Assembly: GCF_000003195.3 (NCBI RefSeq)
Contig: NC_012873.2
Span: 45,971,022 to 46,035,021, forward strand
Source: Sorghum bicolor
Taxonomy: Eukaryota; Streptophyta; Magnoliopsida; Poales; Poaceae
Reading direction: 5' to 3'
Length of the DNA stretch: 64,000 nt
How positions within the stretch are numbered: position 1 is the first letter of the stretch; each line of letters opens with the position of its first letter. The notes below the pieces were generated by a model, which did not search any database, was not told where the DNA came from, and worked only from the letters and a program-made list of their open reading frames with translations. A program made the position numbers and the translations under genes. This document shows positions 26,807 to 38,417 of this stretch, in pieces.

Positions 26807-29800
26807 CTTGCTCGTCCTTGAGGAAGGATAGACTCAGCAATGGATCAGAAGTTGTTGCAATATCTTAAAAATTTGATGGTACACATGCTTTTAAATAAGA
26901 TTTCATCTCTGAGTTAGAGTAAACTGTCAAGAACTAAAACTTACTTACTTTACCTTTCACCATGGGACTTGTAACCGTCACTTCTGTCTTGAGTAGTTAA
27001 AAGATAGAACAGTCTAGCCAAGTGCCATGTCTCTTATTCTTGATCAGCTATAGCTCTGGAGTTTTTGCAGATTTTCAAATAAAACTCAGAGATTCCTTGT
27101 ATGACTCTCTAAATCTCTCTTTTGTGGTATTTCTAGATCCTTACCAAGGCAGTGATGGTATATGCCTTCTCTCAAGATATGTGGTATTTGTGGTATAATG
27201 CATAGTGACATTGCCTTCTTTCTCACCCTACTCTAATAAGGCTTTAATATCTGGAGCTCATAGGTGGGAGATAAAGTATACATACTTACAAGTCATTTAT
27301 TGTATAGTCAAACCATGGATCCAAAGAAACAAATCAATAAGCCAAATCAAGATGTGCATGTGTGGCGAATGAATGGTGTATGGTGATGATGGTGATAACA
27401 ATGGTGAAAGTCTAATTCTACTTTTGCTCTTTTGAGGGGATACATACCTTCCTTGCTTTTTGAAACTTTATGAGGAGAATGAGATGCTCTTCTTTTTCTT
27501 TCCTCTCAGGTGGGTATCTTGTACCCCTAATTCTACTGTCGGACACTTGTCCATTTTTACCTCTCGTCTCACTTTTTCTTTCTTTCGAGGATCCGGGCAC
27601 TTGCCCCTTTTTATTTCCTCGTTTATATTTTTTTTCTTTTCTTCTCTTTTCTTTTTTTTTCAGAACACTCATCTCTTGAGATAATATAGCAAGTGGTAGT
27701 AGCAAGATAACTTGAGCATTTATTTCACAAGATAAAACAGAAATATTTTTGGCTATTCTCTCCCGGATTAGGAGTAGAATATTTTTGGATGGTTCTGGAG
27801 ATGGACATGGATGGATATATGTGGATGGTACTTCCGGAGTAGAAGTAGCATATATGAGTGAACGTGCAAGTGAACCTTGATTTAACCACATGACAAGCTC
27901 CTAAGGGTCTACACAGCTTGACCACACTCAATGCTCATAAGCAGTAAATAGTAAATGTGTGGCTCAAAGTCTAGCAAGCATGTATATATGGCTGTGGTAG
28001 GAATTTAAACTCTCATCATACAGGAACTCATCATGCAATATTTTAAAGATTTTTCAAAGATAAAATTCTCCAGAATTCTAGCATCTCTAGGAACAGATAA
28101 ACAGCAGCTCAACCTTCCCATATCATATCCGTTAACAACTTAGATTTCAGATCAAGTTTTCATCCCACAAGTTTAGATCTAGAGCATGCTTTAAATAATA
28201 ACAGTTATGTCTAAACTTGAGAGAGAACTTCAAATTTGCAAATTAGGCAGAGCAACTATTCATCATATCCATGATAGAGTTTTATTATTAAGATTCAGAT
28301 TAGCATAGCCACTTTATTTATTTATTAAACACACTAAGCAAAAGATATATATATATAAGCACAAAATCTTTATTTGGTTTTTCATAGTTTATGTATTTTA
28401 ATATTCTAACATAATATAAGTATAAAGATAGGTAGAAATACTTAGCGAGATAAATGGGGGTGCTCTCCCCCAAGCTGAATTTTGACGTAATTTCTCTTGA
28501 TGTAGCTAGCAGGTGGCAGAGGTGTATTTGAAAGTCAGCAGCATTCTGATAGCGATTAGAATGCCCTCCGTCTGCTAGTCTTCTTGATTCTTAAATTTTG
28601 TGGAGCTCAAATAGACAACAAAGCTTGTGGAACTAATTAAGTGTTAGCATAAATATCTAGCCTTCATCATGTTGAGCTTCCTCAATAAATATTACTCCCT
28701 GTTTTTATATTTTTATTTTATAAAGGAGAAAAAAATATTTATTTTATTTTTATGCCACCACAGTGAAGGTACTTATGGGTTTTATGCCACTCGTATACTC
28801 ATATGGGGTTTAGTATTTTTTTAACATTTTTATTTTCTTTTCAAGATAGCATGATTAACTAATAATCTATTTAGGGAAAGTAAATAATTAAAGGGAAAAG
28901 GGAATGCAGAAAGGATAAATATGGATAACTACCGATCTTACCTTTCGGCGAGGGTTCAATGTTTTAAGTCTTCTTAACAAGACTTCTCACCGTGTTCATT
29001 CTTCAGGTGCGTCATTTGATTTAGGTGCGGACCTTGACGTCTGCACCTCTTTGTTTGCCCAGCAGTTCGAAGTGCGGCGTTGGCAGTATCCTGCTCAGTG
29101 TGTTTGTGCTCGTAGACCCAGGTCCTTCACTTGGTAGAGTCTGAGAGTTATAAAACTCCTCCGTGTTTTGCTCGAAGTGTACCTGCTCATAGAGACAAGG
29201 CAGAGATCAAGTGCATGGGTCCTGTTGGTGGAAAACACCAACAGAACCTAAAGTGTATTTGTTCTTCTCTAACCCTAAGCATAGTGAGCAAGACAAAGTT
29301 GATGCAAAGATAATCTATCTATGTATATGTATTTTTCTTTATATCTCTCAATGATTGAATGTGTAACATTTTAGCTCACATGATTAGGAGTGTGGGATCA
29401 TGGAGGTAGTACTAAGAACAAGGATTAAAGGACTAAACATGTTGAATCAGTTGGGTTGTTTAATCTAGAGTTGTAAATCATACATGTTTGTCTCTTTTAT
29501 TTATATGAACGCCAGAACCAAGGAGAAGCTTATAAAAGTGATAATCAGATATCTTAAGATGTTACCTTAATTGAAGAGTGATGGTACAGTATCACCTTGT
29601 GGAAGCTTTCCTTTCTTAGCGGTTGTTCATCTTGGTTATGTACTTTGTCTCCTTCCATGGATCATCTCTTTATGATGAATGAGCTATGTCCTTCTTGTGC
29701 AAATTGTTAAACTTCATGTGTCACTCTCTTTGTCTCTGATGTGAGTTTATCTCAGGACTTCCCAAATCGATATTGAAAGTTTTTCTGCAGGGGTTAGTCC

Positions 29801-30107
29801 GAAAAAATATACCAATGTCTACACAAGCAGTTTTTAGTTCAATAACCGAACTAGACTCCATGTCTAATCAGATTAAGGAAGGCAGTTTAACCTAAGCACC
29901 ATGCTTAATTTAAAAGCCAATAGAAGTATGTGCAGTACTTCCAAACTAACACTTACTAGTAAATAGACAAAGGTAACATGACAGCATTTATAGAGATCTA
30001 CTCAAGTGGAGATGAAGTAGTGTGATTAGTATTTAACAAATTGAGCATGTCTTAAAGGTAGGGACAACCAACATAGCAACATGGCAAAGGATGTTTATTA
30101 TGTAAAG
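26807..30107 (-). other. Noncoding internal region of element B (3' of the C insertion)
   Basis: It is homologous on the minus strand to C 32710-36860 but lacks the protease segment (deletion point near 28970-29130). It includes the purine-rich tract (plus-strand pyrimidines at 27470-27660) and the motif shared at 29131-29313 with C 33510-33710. No ORF is credible. Confidence 0.75.
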
Positions 30108-31341
30108 TGTTGACGGCCCTTAAGTATCAAATTTAATTATCAAATAAACAAAGAAAAGGATCCAAATGAAATCAACATCTAGACTTAGGGTTTTATCTGA
30201 CAGAATTCCACGAGTTTTGGTGTTTGTCTATTTCTGCAGGGGGTTATTAGGAAATAAGGAAGAAAGGCCCACATGTCAGGATTACATAGAGATATCAACG
30301 TACCGCGCAATTTTCTACCATCTAGAAGACTCCAGAAGCCACGAGACCGAAGCGGAGGCGAAACGGGGCCAGGCCCACGGCGCCCGCCCTGAGGACCTGG
30401 GCGCCCGCCCACCTGTCGGGTCCAAACAGGACTCTCTTCGCACACGACGTTCCACCGACCTATTGGATCCAGAATAACATAGTACCACCTCGCCTATCGA
30501 CCCAAAAACGCATAGAAGGGGAGGACTATATAAGGAGACCCCCTCTGGCCCCTAGAGGAGACAAGAAATTATCATAGAGATTGAGGGGTGCCCTCGAAGG
30601 AAAACCTCTTCTCTAAATAATATTTCTTTTTAGGCTTAGCAACCAATGTAAAGTAGAAATAGATCTTCTAGTTTCTACTAGATTGAGAGAGATAGAGTGG
30701 AGGTATGGATCGGAGGAAGGCCGGCCTGTCGGTGTCTACTCCGAGTTGTACCTACGGGATCAAGTCTCCTAACCCGAGGCTTGCTTCTAAGATTCTTCAG
30801 TAATTCGACTTCTAATACTAGTAAGTTCTTGTTTTATTGTTCTTTGGTTTATGAGTTTACTTTAATCCTCTTCCGGTTGAGTATTAGAGTAATCACTTGT
30901 TAGCGTAAACGTGGTGTTTAGGCTAGGGTACTCATAGATATCCCCTGACTAGCTGGACCGTGGTAGTAGCGAGGAACGTGACAATTCTGAGTTACCTTTG
31001 TAGATCACATCTCGTTAGCAGGACGGGTAGGTTTATAGGTGCGGGTCGAACATCCTTTGTGTTGTCTAGATTCCGTGAGCCTCCCCAACAGAACAGTAGA
31101 TCATCCTTACCAAGGTTAGAACGAGACTACGGTTGCAGTCTTCTCTATACATCACTCACATCGAGAGACATTCTTTGTAGCCTAAAGGGGTAATAGCAAT
31201 AGATTTGGTTAGTCAGATGCACCCTTTCTCCCAGTGGTAAAAATATAAATACGATAACTCTGGATAACCTCCCGGGTGAAATGCTCACCGATATCCGTGC
31301 GCTTGCGGATCATTTCCTTATTGCGTTACCAAATATCAACA
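30108..31341 (+). repeat. 5' LTR of element C
   Basis: It runs TGTTGACGG to AATATCAACA, 1234 bp. The TATA box CTATATAAG is at 30526-30534, preceded by a GC-rich GGCGCCCGCCC doublet at about 30379-30411. The second copy is at 36877-38110. Confidence 0.95.
30526..30534 (+). promoter_or_regulatory. TATA box in C's 5' LTR
   Basis: CTATATAAGG lies about 420 bp into the LTR, as expected for the U3/R boundary; the same box is in the 3' LTR near 37295. Confidence 0.65.
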
Positions 31342-31349
31342 AGCATTTC

Positions 31350-31367
31350 TGGCGCCGTTGCCGGGGA
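31350..31367 (+). other. Primer-binding site of element C (tRNA-Asp type)
   Basis: TGGCGCCGTTGCCGGGGA is the exact complement of the 3' end of plant tRNA-Asp(GUC), 8 bp after the LTR. Confidence 0.85.
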
Positions 31368-31454
31368 GAAAGACGGTTTGCTGAGATAACTTTGAATCTT
31401 GCTATTATCTTGTATTATACTTTTATACATTTATTGTTTTATCTTTTTATCTTT

Positions 31455-32117
31455 ATGGATAACTTAAATTCCATACCTATTATTGAATTCTTTGCACCTT
31501 CGGAGACTAGCCATAGACCATGGGAGTCAACACGTCCTGCCCCTAATTATGATTTGTGTCCGGAGTTGATTGCAATAGGTCAAAACCAACCCTTTTCTAT
31601 AGCCGAGGTCCTATCTTTTAATCAAGAAGATAATGCACTTTTAGCTACACCTAGGGAATCTGTTAATCTTTCTATAAATTCTGGTTTAGACCTAGCCCTA
31701 CAAGACCATGTTTTTCCTGAATATTTTCACATTGGTCTTAATCATATAACCTTTGGTAGAGTCATTCTTTCTTTATCTAGTAAAGGAAGGTATGTCTTCA
31801 TTTGTGGACATCCTTCTTGTACTAGTCTTCATAGAAAAATTTTAGAGATAGAGAAGGAATCATCTCCCAGACAAGGAAAGGAAGTTTCAATAGCCGATTT
31901 CCAAACATTTCAATCCCATGATTCGGCTATCCATCCCATCCTTGAGCTTAATATATTCTACTATGCTCTTTCTCTTGAACCTCCCGATAATCCTATGAAT
32001 CTCTCTAGACATCCCTTGCATAAGAAGGAGGATCGAGAAGAGCAACATCAATGGCTAGAGGGCATTAAAAATCCATGTGCTATCACCATTGAATGGATAG
32101 ATAAAACAAACTTGTGA
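31455..32117 (+). CDS. Gag-like ORF of element C with the capsid core replaced
   Basis: I take ATG at 31455 as the start (MDNLNSIPIIEFF); the open frame reaches into the LTR. It has about 220 residues to TGA at 32115-32117. The first 45 residues align with B's gag N-terminus (IEFFAPSE vs YEFHRPTG; QNQPFS vs QKQPFS), and residues after about 135 align with B's post-capsid linker (PRQGKEVSIAD vs PRQEEEVPIAR; EWIDK vs EWMDK). The Retrotrans_gag core of B (about 175 residues) is replaced by about 90 residues I do not recognise. A typical capsid protein is therefore not expected. Confidence 0.6.
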   Translation: MDNLNSIPIIEFFAPSETSHRPWESTRPAPNYDLCPELIAIGQNQPFSIAEVLSFNQEDNALLATPRESVNLSINSGLDLALQDHVFPEYFHIGLNHITFGRVILSLSSKGRYVFICGHPSCTSLHRKILEIEKESSPRQGKEVSIADFQTFQSHDSAIHPILELNIFYYALSLEPPDNPMNLSRHPLHKKEDREEQHQWLEGIKNPCAITIEWIDKTNL

Positions 32118-32159
32118 GACAATCCTAGAGGAATTTTAAGCATTCATGAAGAATCATCC

Positions 32160-32378
32160 TTGGAGTTTGAGAATGAGAGAAACAACAGTGAGCATGGAAG
32201 TTATTTCATAAATACCTTACCAAGTCCTTGCTCATATAAAACATCTCCCCAATCAATCGGTCTCTCCATCATCACCACATTTGAGATCTCCAACCCTCTC
32301 TTCTTTTCTATTTATAACAACTTTAAAAGAGCGGTTGTCGATGCATATGTCTATAATAAATATTGTAGATCTCGTTGA
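32160..32378 (+). pseudogene. C-terminal tail of the gag ORF in element C, split from the N-part
   Basis: It ends KNFKRAVVDAYVYNKYCRSR-like (here NNFKRAVVDAY...), nearly identical to the end of B's gag at 38418. It is separated from the upstream ORF by the stop at 32115 and a short gap, so C's gag is in two pieces. Confidence 0.7.
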
Positions 32379-33777
32379 GTTGATTGATGGTTTCCCAAGG
32401 ACAAGCTTAGTGTCCTAAAACAAGCACTTCTAATTATTTGCTTAATTATTTGCTTAGTGTCCTAAACCATTGCTTAATTCGCACTTATCGGATCATAACA
32501 TAAACTTCTAATTATTTGCAACATTGCCTTGTGTATTGAGCATATAAAGATAATTGTAGAAATATTCCTTCGGGTATTCGTGTCACTAACCTTTCTAGGA
32601 TTGGAGCAAGAAGATCCGAGGAATGACAAGCACAAGGTATGCCCAACCAATCATCATGCAACATTAAATTAAATTCATCCAATCTTGAATTTTGCAAAAT
32701 TCAAGCTTGGGGGAGTACTTTACATAAAACATCCTTTGCCATGTTGCTATGTTGGTTGTCCTTACCTTTGAGACATGCTCAATTTGTTAAATACTAATCA
32801 CACTACTTCATCTCCACTTGAGTAGATCTCTATAAAAGCCATCATGCTACCTTTGTTTATCCTAGTAAGTGTTAGTTTGGAAGTACTGGTCACACTTCCA
32901 ATGGCATTTAAATTAAGCGTGGTGCTTAGGTTAAATAGCCTTCCTTAATCTGATTAGACATGGAGTCTAGTTTGGTTACTGAACTAAAAACTGCTTGAGT
33001 AGATATTGGTATATTTTGTTGGACTAACCCCTGTAGGAAAACTTTCAATATCAACCTGGGAAGTCCTAAGATAAACTCACATTGGAGATGAAGAAAGTGA
33101 CACATGAAGTTTAACAATTTGCACAAGAAAGACGTAGCTCATAAGAGATGATTCATGGAGGGTGCCACAAACACGATGCGCAACCACTAAGAAAGGAAAG
33201 CTTCCACAAGGTGATACTATACTATCACTCTTCAATAACATCTTAAAGTACTTGATTATCACTTTTATAAGTTCTCTTTGGTTCTGGCATACACATGAAT
33301 AAAAGAGACAAACATGTATGATTTATAACTCCAAATTAACCAACTCAATTAATTCAGCATGTTTAGTCCTTTAATCTTTGTTCTTAGTACTACCTTCGTG
33401 ATCCCACACTTCTAATCATATAAGCTAAAATGTTGCACATTCAATCTTTGGAAGATATAAACAAAACATAAATATAGATAGATTATCTTTCCATTAGGTT
33501 GAGCCATCTGTTCTGACAAATGCTACACTCGTGATCCATCCACTTTGTCTTGCTCACTATGCTTAAGGTTAGAGAAGAACAAATACACTTTTGGTTCTGT
33601 TGGTGTTTTCCACCAACAGGGCCCATGCACTTGATCTCTACCTTGTTTCTATGAGCAGGAACACTTCGAGCATAACCTGAAGGAGTTTTACAACTCCTAG
33701 ATTCCGCCAAGTGAAGAACCGGGATCTACGAGCACAAACACAATGGAGATGAGACACTTAGTTTCCCAAAGGAAATA
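32379..33777 (+). other. Noncoding segment of element C homologous to B (inverted)
   Basis: It contains the AATTCAAGCTTGGGGGAGTA phrase (32697-32716) that on B's minus strand marks the point where C inserted. The rest is AT-rich with no credible ORF and pairs with B 29131-30107 in inverse orientation. Confidence 0.7.
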
Positions 33778-34005
33778 TTGAAGAACCTCTGTGTCCGAGT
33801 TGGTACCTTGTACGCTCTAGCAAACTTCGTGGTGATAGAGACTGGTACTGAGGAGAGGGCACCCATCATCTTAGGGAGGCCATTCCTAAACACCAGAGCT
33901 GTCATCTACGCTAATGCTGCCAAGATCAGTTTCTACATCAAGGGGGAGAAGGAGACTTTCCTTCAAGAACAAGACTACACAAACTTCAGAGCAACCCCGA
34001 CATGA
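33778..34005 (+). pseudogene. First protease-like fragment in element C
   Basis: LCVRVGTLYALANFVVIETG followed by APIILGRPFL is the C-terminal half of a gypsy/Athila-type aspartic protease; no active-site half is seen upstream. It differs from the second protease (34110-34708), so C holds segments of two protease lineages in tandem. Confidence 0.65.
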
Positions 34006-34109
34006 ACCAAGGAAGAGGACCAACAGGAGGAACAGGAACAAGCAAATGTGGACCGAGTCAGCTAAGATGGTCACTGCAGCTCAAGGAGGTCAAGATCGTC
34101 GACTCAAGT

Positions 34110-34708
34110 CACCTTTCTTGATCAAGAAGGATGACCCTGGTGTTCCAAGAATCGAATGCACAAACAATGGATACTCTTTTTAGAAGACACTCTACGACAC
34201 CGGATCTGACGACAACATAATGACCGCAGTCACTTATCAGCTCCTGCATGGAACCATGCCCCTACAACCAATATATTCAGCTCCAGATGATTTTCAGGTC
34301 ATTGATATGGGAGAAGACGAGTACGATCCACCCATCATCCTTGGAAGACCATTCCTCAACACTATCAAAGCCATCATCTATATTGGAACCGGAGAAGTCC
34401 ACATGCACTTCCTCTCTGAGAAGGTACGCCACGACTTTAATGATTCTAACTATATAGTTGAAGATTCTAAGCAGGTCAGGACAAGAAGAAGACAACGCAA
34501 CCGCAACCAGAGGAGGCAAATCATCAAGGACGGATGGGTAGACTACGAAGGAGATATGATAAGGTCTGAACACATACGGCTTGAACAGAACTGTCCTGAG
34601 GAGACCGTAGCACCGAGTCAGGTGTGGAAAGAGAAGATAGTTATACACGAAGAGGAGGCGCCGCCGGAACCACCGACTACGCCATCCAGCGAATCCCAGG
34701 ACGATTAA
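34110..34708 (+). pseudogene. Second, nearly complete aspartic protease of element C with conserved extension
   Basis: The frame includes the catalytic DTG (34196-34204, LYDTGSDDNIM), the flap-side IILGRPFL (about 34327-34350) and a basic then acidic extension to TAA at 34706-34708. One TAG (34180-34182) precedes the active site, where CAG (Gln) is expected; downstream of it the ORF is open for 162 codons. The same protein end is present in D at 3-458. No RT follows. Confidence 0.7.
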
Positions 34709-36858
34709 GAAAATGGAGAGTCCCGCTCGGAGGACTTAAAAACACCGAACGCCTTGCCAAGAGGTAAACTTGGTAGTTATCCTTTCCCTTTTAATTATTT
34801 CAAATAGTTTACTTAGTTAATCATGTTCGTATTATCCTAGAAAGAAAATAAAAATGTGAAAAAAACTGTAAGCCCCATGTGAGTAGACGAGTGGCATAAA
34901 ACCCATAAGTACATTCACTGTGGTGGCATAAAAATAAAATAAATATTTTTCTACTTTATAAAAACAAAAATATAAAAACAGGGAGTAATAATTATTAAGG
35001 AGTCTCAAGATAATAAAGGCTAGATATTTATGCTAACACTTAATCAGTTCCACAAGCTTTGTTGTCTATTTGAGCTCCACAGAATTTAAGAATCAAGAAG
35101 ACTAGCAGACGGAGGACATTCTAATCGCTGTCAAAATATTGCTGACTTTCAAACACACCTCTACCACCTGCTAGCTACATGAAGAGAAATTACGTCAAAA
35201 TTCAGCTTGGGGGAGAGCACCCCCATTTATCTCGATAAGTATTTCTATCTATCTTTATACTTATACTATATTAGAATATAAATACACATAACTATGAAAA
35301 ACCAAATAAAGATTTTATGCTTATATATATTTTTCTTAGTGTGTTTAATAAATAAATAAAGTGGCTATGCTAATCTGTATCTAATAAAACTTAAGCATGG
35401 ATATGATGAATAGTTGCTCTGCCTAATTTGCAAATTTTAAGTTCTCTCTCAAGTTTAGACATAACTGTTATAATTTAAGGCTTGCTCTAGACCTAAACTT
35501 GTGGGATGAAAACTTGATCTGAAGTCTAAGTTGTTAACGGATACGATATGGGAAGGTTGAGCTGCTGTTTATCTGTTCCTAGAAAAGCTAGAATTCTGGA
35601 GAATTTTATCTTTGAAAATCTTTAAAATGTTGCATGATGAATTCCTGTATGATGAGAGTTTAAATTCCTACCACAGCCATATATACATGCTTGCTAGACT
35701 TCGAGCCACACATTTACTTTTTACTGCTTATGAGCATTGAGTGTGGTCAAGCTGTGTAGACCCTTGGGAGCTTGTCATGTGGTTAAATCAAGATTCACTT
35801 GCATGTTCACTCACACATGCTACTTCTACTCCGGAAGTACCATCCACATATATCCATACATTTCCATCTCCAGAATCACCCAAAAATATTCTACTCCTAA
35901 TCCGGGAGAGAATAGCCAAAAACATTTTCCTATCCCTGTTATTCCCTGTGAAATAAATGCTCCAGTTATTTTGGTCACTACCACTTGCTACATTATTTCA
36001 GGAGATGAGTGCTCTAGTAAAAAAAAAGAGAAAAAAAATACGAGGAAATAAAAAGGGGCAAGTGCCCGGAACCTCGAAGAAAAGAAAAAGTGAGACGAGA
36101 GGTAAAAATGGACAAGTGTCCGACAGTAGAATTAGGGGTACAAGATACCCACCTGAGAGACAAGAAAAAGAAGAGCATCTCATTCTCCTCATAAAGTTTC
36201 AAAAGCAAGGAAGGTATGTATCCCCTCAAAGAGCAAAGTAGAATTAGACTTCCACCACCATTGTTATCACCATCATCACCATACACCATTCATTCGCCAC
36301 ACATGCACATCTTGAGTTGTCTTATTGATTTGTTTCTTTGGATCCATGGTTTGACTATGCAATAAATGTCTTGTAAGTATGTATTAGCTGTCTCCCACCT
36401 ATGAGCTCTAGATATCAAGCCTTATTAGAATAGGATGAGAGAGAAGGCAATGTCACTATGCCTCATACCACAAATACCACATATCTTGAGAGAAGGCATA
36501 TACCATCACTGCCTTGGTAAGGATCCAAAAATACCACAAAAGAGAGACCTGAGAGAATCATACAAGGAATTTCTGAGTTTTATTTGAAAATCTGCAAAAA
36601 CCCCAGAGCTATAGCTGATCAAGAATAAGAGACATGGCACTTGGCTAGACTGTTCTATCTTTTAACCACTAAAGACAGAAGTGACAGTTACAAGTCCTAT
36701 GGTAAAGGTAAAGTAAGTAAGTTTTAAGTCTTGACAGTTTACTCTAACTCAGAGATGAGATCTTATTTAAAAATGCATGTGTACATCAATTTTTTAAAAA
36801 ATATTGCAACAATTTATGATCCATAGCTGAGTCCATCCTTGCTCAGGGACGAGCAAGA
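34709..36858 (+). other. Noncoding 3' region of element C
   Basis: It is nearly colinear with D 459-2619, including a purine-rich tract at 36004-36240. No ORF is credible. Confidence 0.7.
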
Positions 36859-36876
36859 GGTAAGCTTGGGGGAGTT
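36859..36876 (+). promoter_or_regulatory. Polypurine tract of element C
   Basis: GGTAAGCTTGGGGGAGTT directly precedes the 3' LTR start TGTAGACGG. Confidence 0.85.
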
Positions 36877-38110
36877 TGTAGACGGCCCTTAAGTATCAAA
36901 TTGAATTATCAAATAAACAAAGAAAAGGATCCAAATGAAGTCAACATCTAGACTTAGGGTTTTATCTAACAGAATTCCACGAGTTTTGGTGTTTGTCTAT
37001 TTCTGCAGGGGGTTATCAGGAAATAAGGAAGAAAGGCCCACATGTCAGGATTACATAGAGATATCAACGTACCGCGCAATTTTCTACCATCTAGAAGACT
37101 CCAGAAGCCACGAGACCGAAGCGGAGGCGAAACAGGGCCAGGCCCAGGGCGCCCGCCCTGAGGACCTGGGCGCCCGCCCACCTGTCGGGTCCAAACAGGA
37201 CTCTCTTCGCACACGACGTTCCACCGACCTATTGGATCCAGAATAACATAGTACCACCTCGCCTATCGAGCCAAAAACGCATAGAAGGGGAGGACTATAT
37301 AAGGAGACCCCCTCTGGCCCCTAGAGGAGACAAGAAATTATCATAGAGATTGAGGGGTGCCCTCGAAGGAAAACCTCTTCTCTAAATAATATTTCTTTTT
37401 AGGCTTAGCAACCAATGTAAAGTAGAAATAGATCTTCTAGTTTCTACTAGATTGAGAGAGATAGAGTGGAGGTATGGATCGGAGGAAGGCCGACCTGTCG
37501 GTGTCTACTCCGAGTTGTACCTACAGGATCAAGTCTCCTAACCCGAGGCTTGCTTCTAAGATTCTTCAGTAATTCGACTTCTAATACTAGTAAGTTCTTG
37601 TTTTATTGTTCTTTGGTTTATGAGTTTACTTTAATCCTCTTCCGGTTGAGTATTAGAGTAATCACTTGTTAGCGTAAACGTGGTGTTTAGGCTAGGGTAC
37701 TCATAGATATCCCCTGACTAGCTGGACCGTGGTAGTAGCGAGGAACGTGACAATTCCGAGTTACCTTTGTAGATCACATCTCGTTAGCAGGACGGGTAGG
37801 TTTATAGGTGCAGGTCGAACATCCTTTGTGTTGTCTAGATTCCGTGAGCCTCCCCAATAGAACAGTAGATCATCCTTACCAAGGTTAGAACGAGACTACG
37901 GTTGCAGTCTTCTCTATACATCACTCACATCGAGAGACATTCTTTGTAGCCTAAAGGGGTAATAGCAATAGATTTGGTTAGTCAGATGCACCCTTTCTCC
38001 CAGTGGTAAAAATATAAATACGATAACTGTGGATAACCTCCCGGGTGAAATGCTCACCGATATCCGTGCGCTTGCGGATCATTTCCTTATTGCGTTACCA
38101 AATATCAACA
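36877..38110 (+). repeat. 3' LTR of element C
   Basis: 1234 bp, ending AATATCAACA; the fourth base is mutated (TGTAGA instead of TGTTGA). It is followed by TAAAG, the target duplication. Confidence 0.95.
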
Positions 38111-38417
38111 TAAAGTACTCCCCAAGCTTGAATTTTGCAGAATTCAAGTTTGGATGAATTTAATTCAGTGTTGCATGATGATTGGTTGGACATACCTTGT
38201 ACTTGCTTGTCATTCATCTGATCTTCTTGTTCCAATCATTTTTTTTTACAATTATCCTTATATGCTCAATACACCAGGTAATGTTGTAAATAATTAAAAG
38301 CTCATGTTATGATCTGATCAGTGCTTATTTTAAGACACTAAGCTTGTCCTTGGGAAACCATCAATTTATGTCGGCGAAGTGGTTTCCCTTCCAACGCTGA
38401 CCTATATCAAGATCAAC

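Larger units (their letters stand above)
30103..38115 (+). mobile_element. Element C: complete non-autonomous LTR retrotransposon nested in B
   Basis: The element is 30108-38110, with two 1234-bp LTRs and the exact target duplication TAAAG at 30103-30107 and 38111-38115. The 5.5-kb internal region has a tRNA-Asp primer site, a gag-like ORF with a replaced core, two protease-like segments, a long noncoding tail and a polypurine tract. There is no RT, RNase H or integrase. The LTRs differ at about 13 positions by eye, making C the youngest insertion measurable here. C lies opposite to its host B, to which it is related. Confidence 0.95.

Noticed and set aside
27418..27891. 157-codon minus-strand ORF in element B
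   Set aside because: It is a Lys/Arg/Glu low-complexity reading of the conserved purine tract; equivalent frames in C and D are broken, so it is not a gene.
30166..30477. 103-codon ORFs in the C, B and D LTRs
   Set aside because: They recur in every LTR copy (30166, 36935, 40918 minus, 2747) with differing lengths and overlap the GC-rich promoter block; more likely noncoding U3 sequence.
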